Source: an uncultured Bacteroides sp. (GTDB taxonomy: Bacteria > Bacteroidota > Bacteroidia > Bacteroidales > Bacteroidaceae). From it: a stretch of DNA of 7,799 nt. The position numbers were made by a program, and so were the translations under genes. Of the stretch, positions 7,463 through 7,799 are shown piece after piece; the first letter of the stretch is position 1; each line of letters opens with the position of its first letter. The notes below the pieces were generated by a model, which saw only the letters and a program-made list of their open reading frames with translations, ran no database searches and was not told where the DNA came from. The DNA is taken from the NCBI GenBank assembly GCA_900557355.1, contig USSR01000316.1, forward strand, positions 1 through 7,799, in the 5' to 3' direction.

Positions 7463-7584
7463 TTTGAAGGCTGCCGCCTGCGGAGAAGTGGGGACAGAAA
7501 GGGGAACGTATGGAGCTGTAGAAGCTGCATGTGCCGTAAAAGGAGTGCAGCGAAAAATGATAGTATAAAAATTAATCGTTTCAT
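7463..7584 (-). other. Out-of-frame signal-peptide leader of gene A (one-base frameshift)
   Basis: ATG 7584 begins MKRLIFILSFFAALLL, a strong signal-peptide start, but that frame continues out of register and stops at 7441-7443 after 47 residues. The main frame upstream of ATG 7462 reads FTAHAASTAPYVPLSVP, the end of a signal peptide with an AHA cleavage site. The two frames differ by one base. Adding one T to the coding-strand T4 run (7541-7538) gives LLFTAHA, joining both parts into a perfect Sec signal. The A5 runs at 7553-7557 and 7567-7571 are alternative sites but give poorer, Arg- and Cys-containing cores. The main frame has no ATG, GTG or TTG between 7463 and 7584. The two frames overlap by about 20 bases, so reinitiation at 7462 is possible but would yield an unexported protein. 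Confidence 0.8.
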
Positions 7585-7670
7585 ATTTTGTTTTTGTTAT
7601 ATAAATGGTTAAAAAACGGAGGAAATAGCATTTAGTTTGAGTCTTAATCTGTGTTGAAATATTGGTTTGA

Positions 7671-7707
7671 AATTCTGCAGATTCCAGACTCCGGAATCTG
7701 CAGAATT
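7671..7707 (-). terminator. Inverted repeat after the smalltalk-like gene, probable terminator
   Basis: Positions 7671-7685 and 7693-7707 are perfect 15-base inverted repeats (AATTCTGCAGATTCC) with a 7-base loop. It starts about 26 bases past the stop of the smalltalk-like gene. On the minus strand only a short T-run follows (within AATTTCAAACC), so the U-tract is weak and termination may be partial. Each arm also contains the palindrome CTGCAG. The rest of the 148-base spacer (7585-7732) is AT-rich, and I could not find an exact TAnnTTTG promoter for gene A in it. Read-through from the right is therefore possible. Confidence 0.55.
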
Positions 7708-7732
7708 ATAAAATGATAGAACTATTGAAAAA

Positions 7733-7799
7733 TTACAAATTCATCGCATTAGCGCCCAATACGCCAGCCAAAGCCGAAGCCACTGCGATAACCACCTTC
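7733..7799 (-). CDS. Smalltalk-like micro-protein, 3' end only
   Basis: The minus-strand frame entering at 7798 encodes KVVIAVASALAGVLGANAMN-L, then TAA at 7735-7733: 21 codons, with the 5' end beyond the window. The hydrophobic, Ala/Gly/Val-rich helix with a terminal A-M-N/T-L motif matches the C-terminus of the 30-35 residue 'smalltalk' proteins of Bacteroidales, whose function is unknown. They are often found near HU-family DNA-binding protein genes or N-acetylmuramoyl-alanine amidase genes; those would be expected off the right edge. The identification is by recall of the family pattern on a partial sequence. Confidence 0.7.
   Translation of the reverse strand, partial: KVVIAVASALAGVLGANAMNL

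Noticed and set aside
1..7799. CRISPR array, tRNA/rRNA, insertion sequence or integrase
   Set aside because: I saw no regularly spaced repeats, no cloverleaf or rRNA-like sequence, no transposase motif and no terminal inverted repeats; the inverted repeats found sit where terminators belong.

Overview
The window looks like a piece of a Bacteroidales chromosome, most likely Bacteroides or a close relative. The evidence is a Sec-exported RHS/YD-repeat protein with the N-terminal domain typical of Bacteroides RHS proteins (DUF6443 type), the 3' end of a 'smalltalk'-type micro-protein gene, AT-rich leaders without Shine-Dalgarno sequences, and a TAnnTTTG-type promoter. All supported genes lie on the minus strand, so the biology reads from right to left.

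Layout in order of transcription: (1) 7733-7799, the last 21 codons of a smalltalk-like micro-protein that enters from the right edge. (2) 7585-7732, a 148-bp spacer with a perfect 15-bp inverted repeat (probable terminator). (3) 4517-7584, a large YD-repeat/RHS-like protein, here 'gene A'. Its signal-peptide codons (from ATG 7584) and its main frame (open from ATG 7462) are offset by one base, so as written the gene is frameshifted in its leader. (4) 1351-4506, 'gene B', an exported RHS protein of about 1050 residues with a full RHS core. It ends in a 190-residue variable tip carrying a JAB/JAMM metallopeptidase signature (VEW glutamate, HSHP, SxxD), matching the JAB-like toxin 1 type of polymorphic toxin. 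(5) 194-1351, a lipoprotein whose ATG overlaps gene B's stop codon (TAATG); it is the candidate immunity protein. (6) 75-127, a strong intrinsic terminator, followed by a probable promoter (17-47) for a gene beyond the left edge.

Working model, part of it inference: A and B are two exported halves of one RHS shell, comparable to the TcB/TcC split of ABC toxins. B carries a hydrolase warhead at its C-terminus, and the coupled lipoprotein protects the producer or its kin in the cell envelope. The tip and lipoprotein genes are visibly more AT-rich than the RHS body, as expected for an exchangeable toxin/immunity cassette. No VgrG, PAAR, Hcp or TcA-like partner is present, so the delivery route is unknown.
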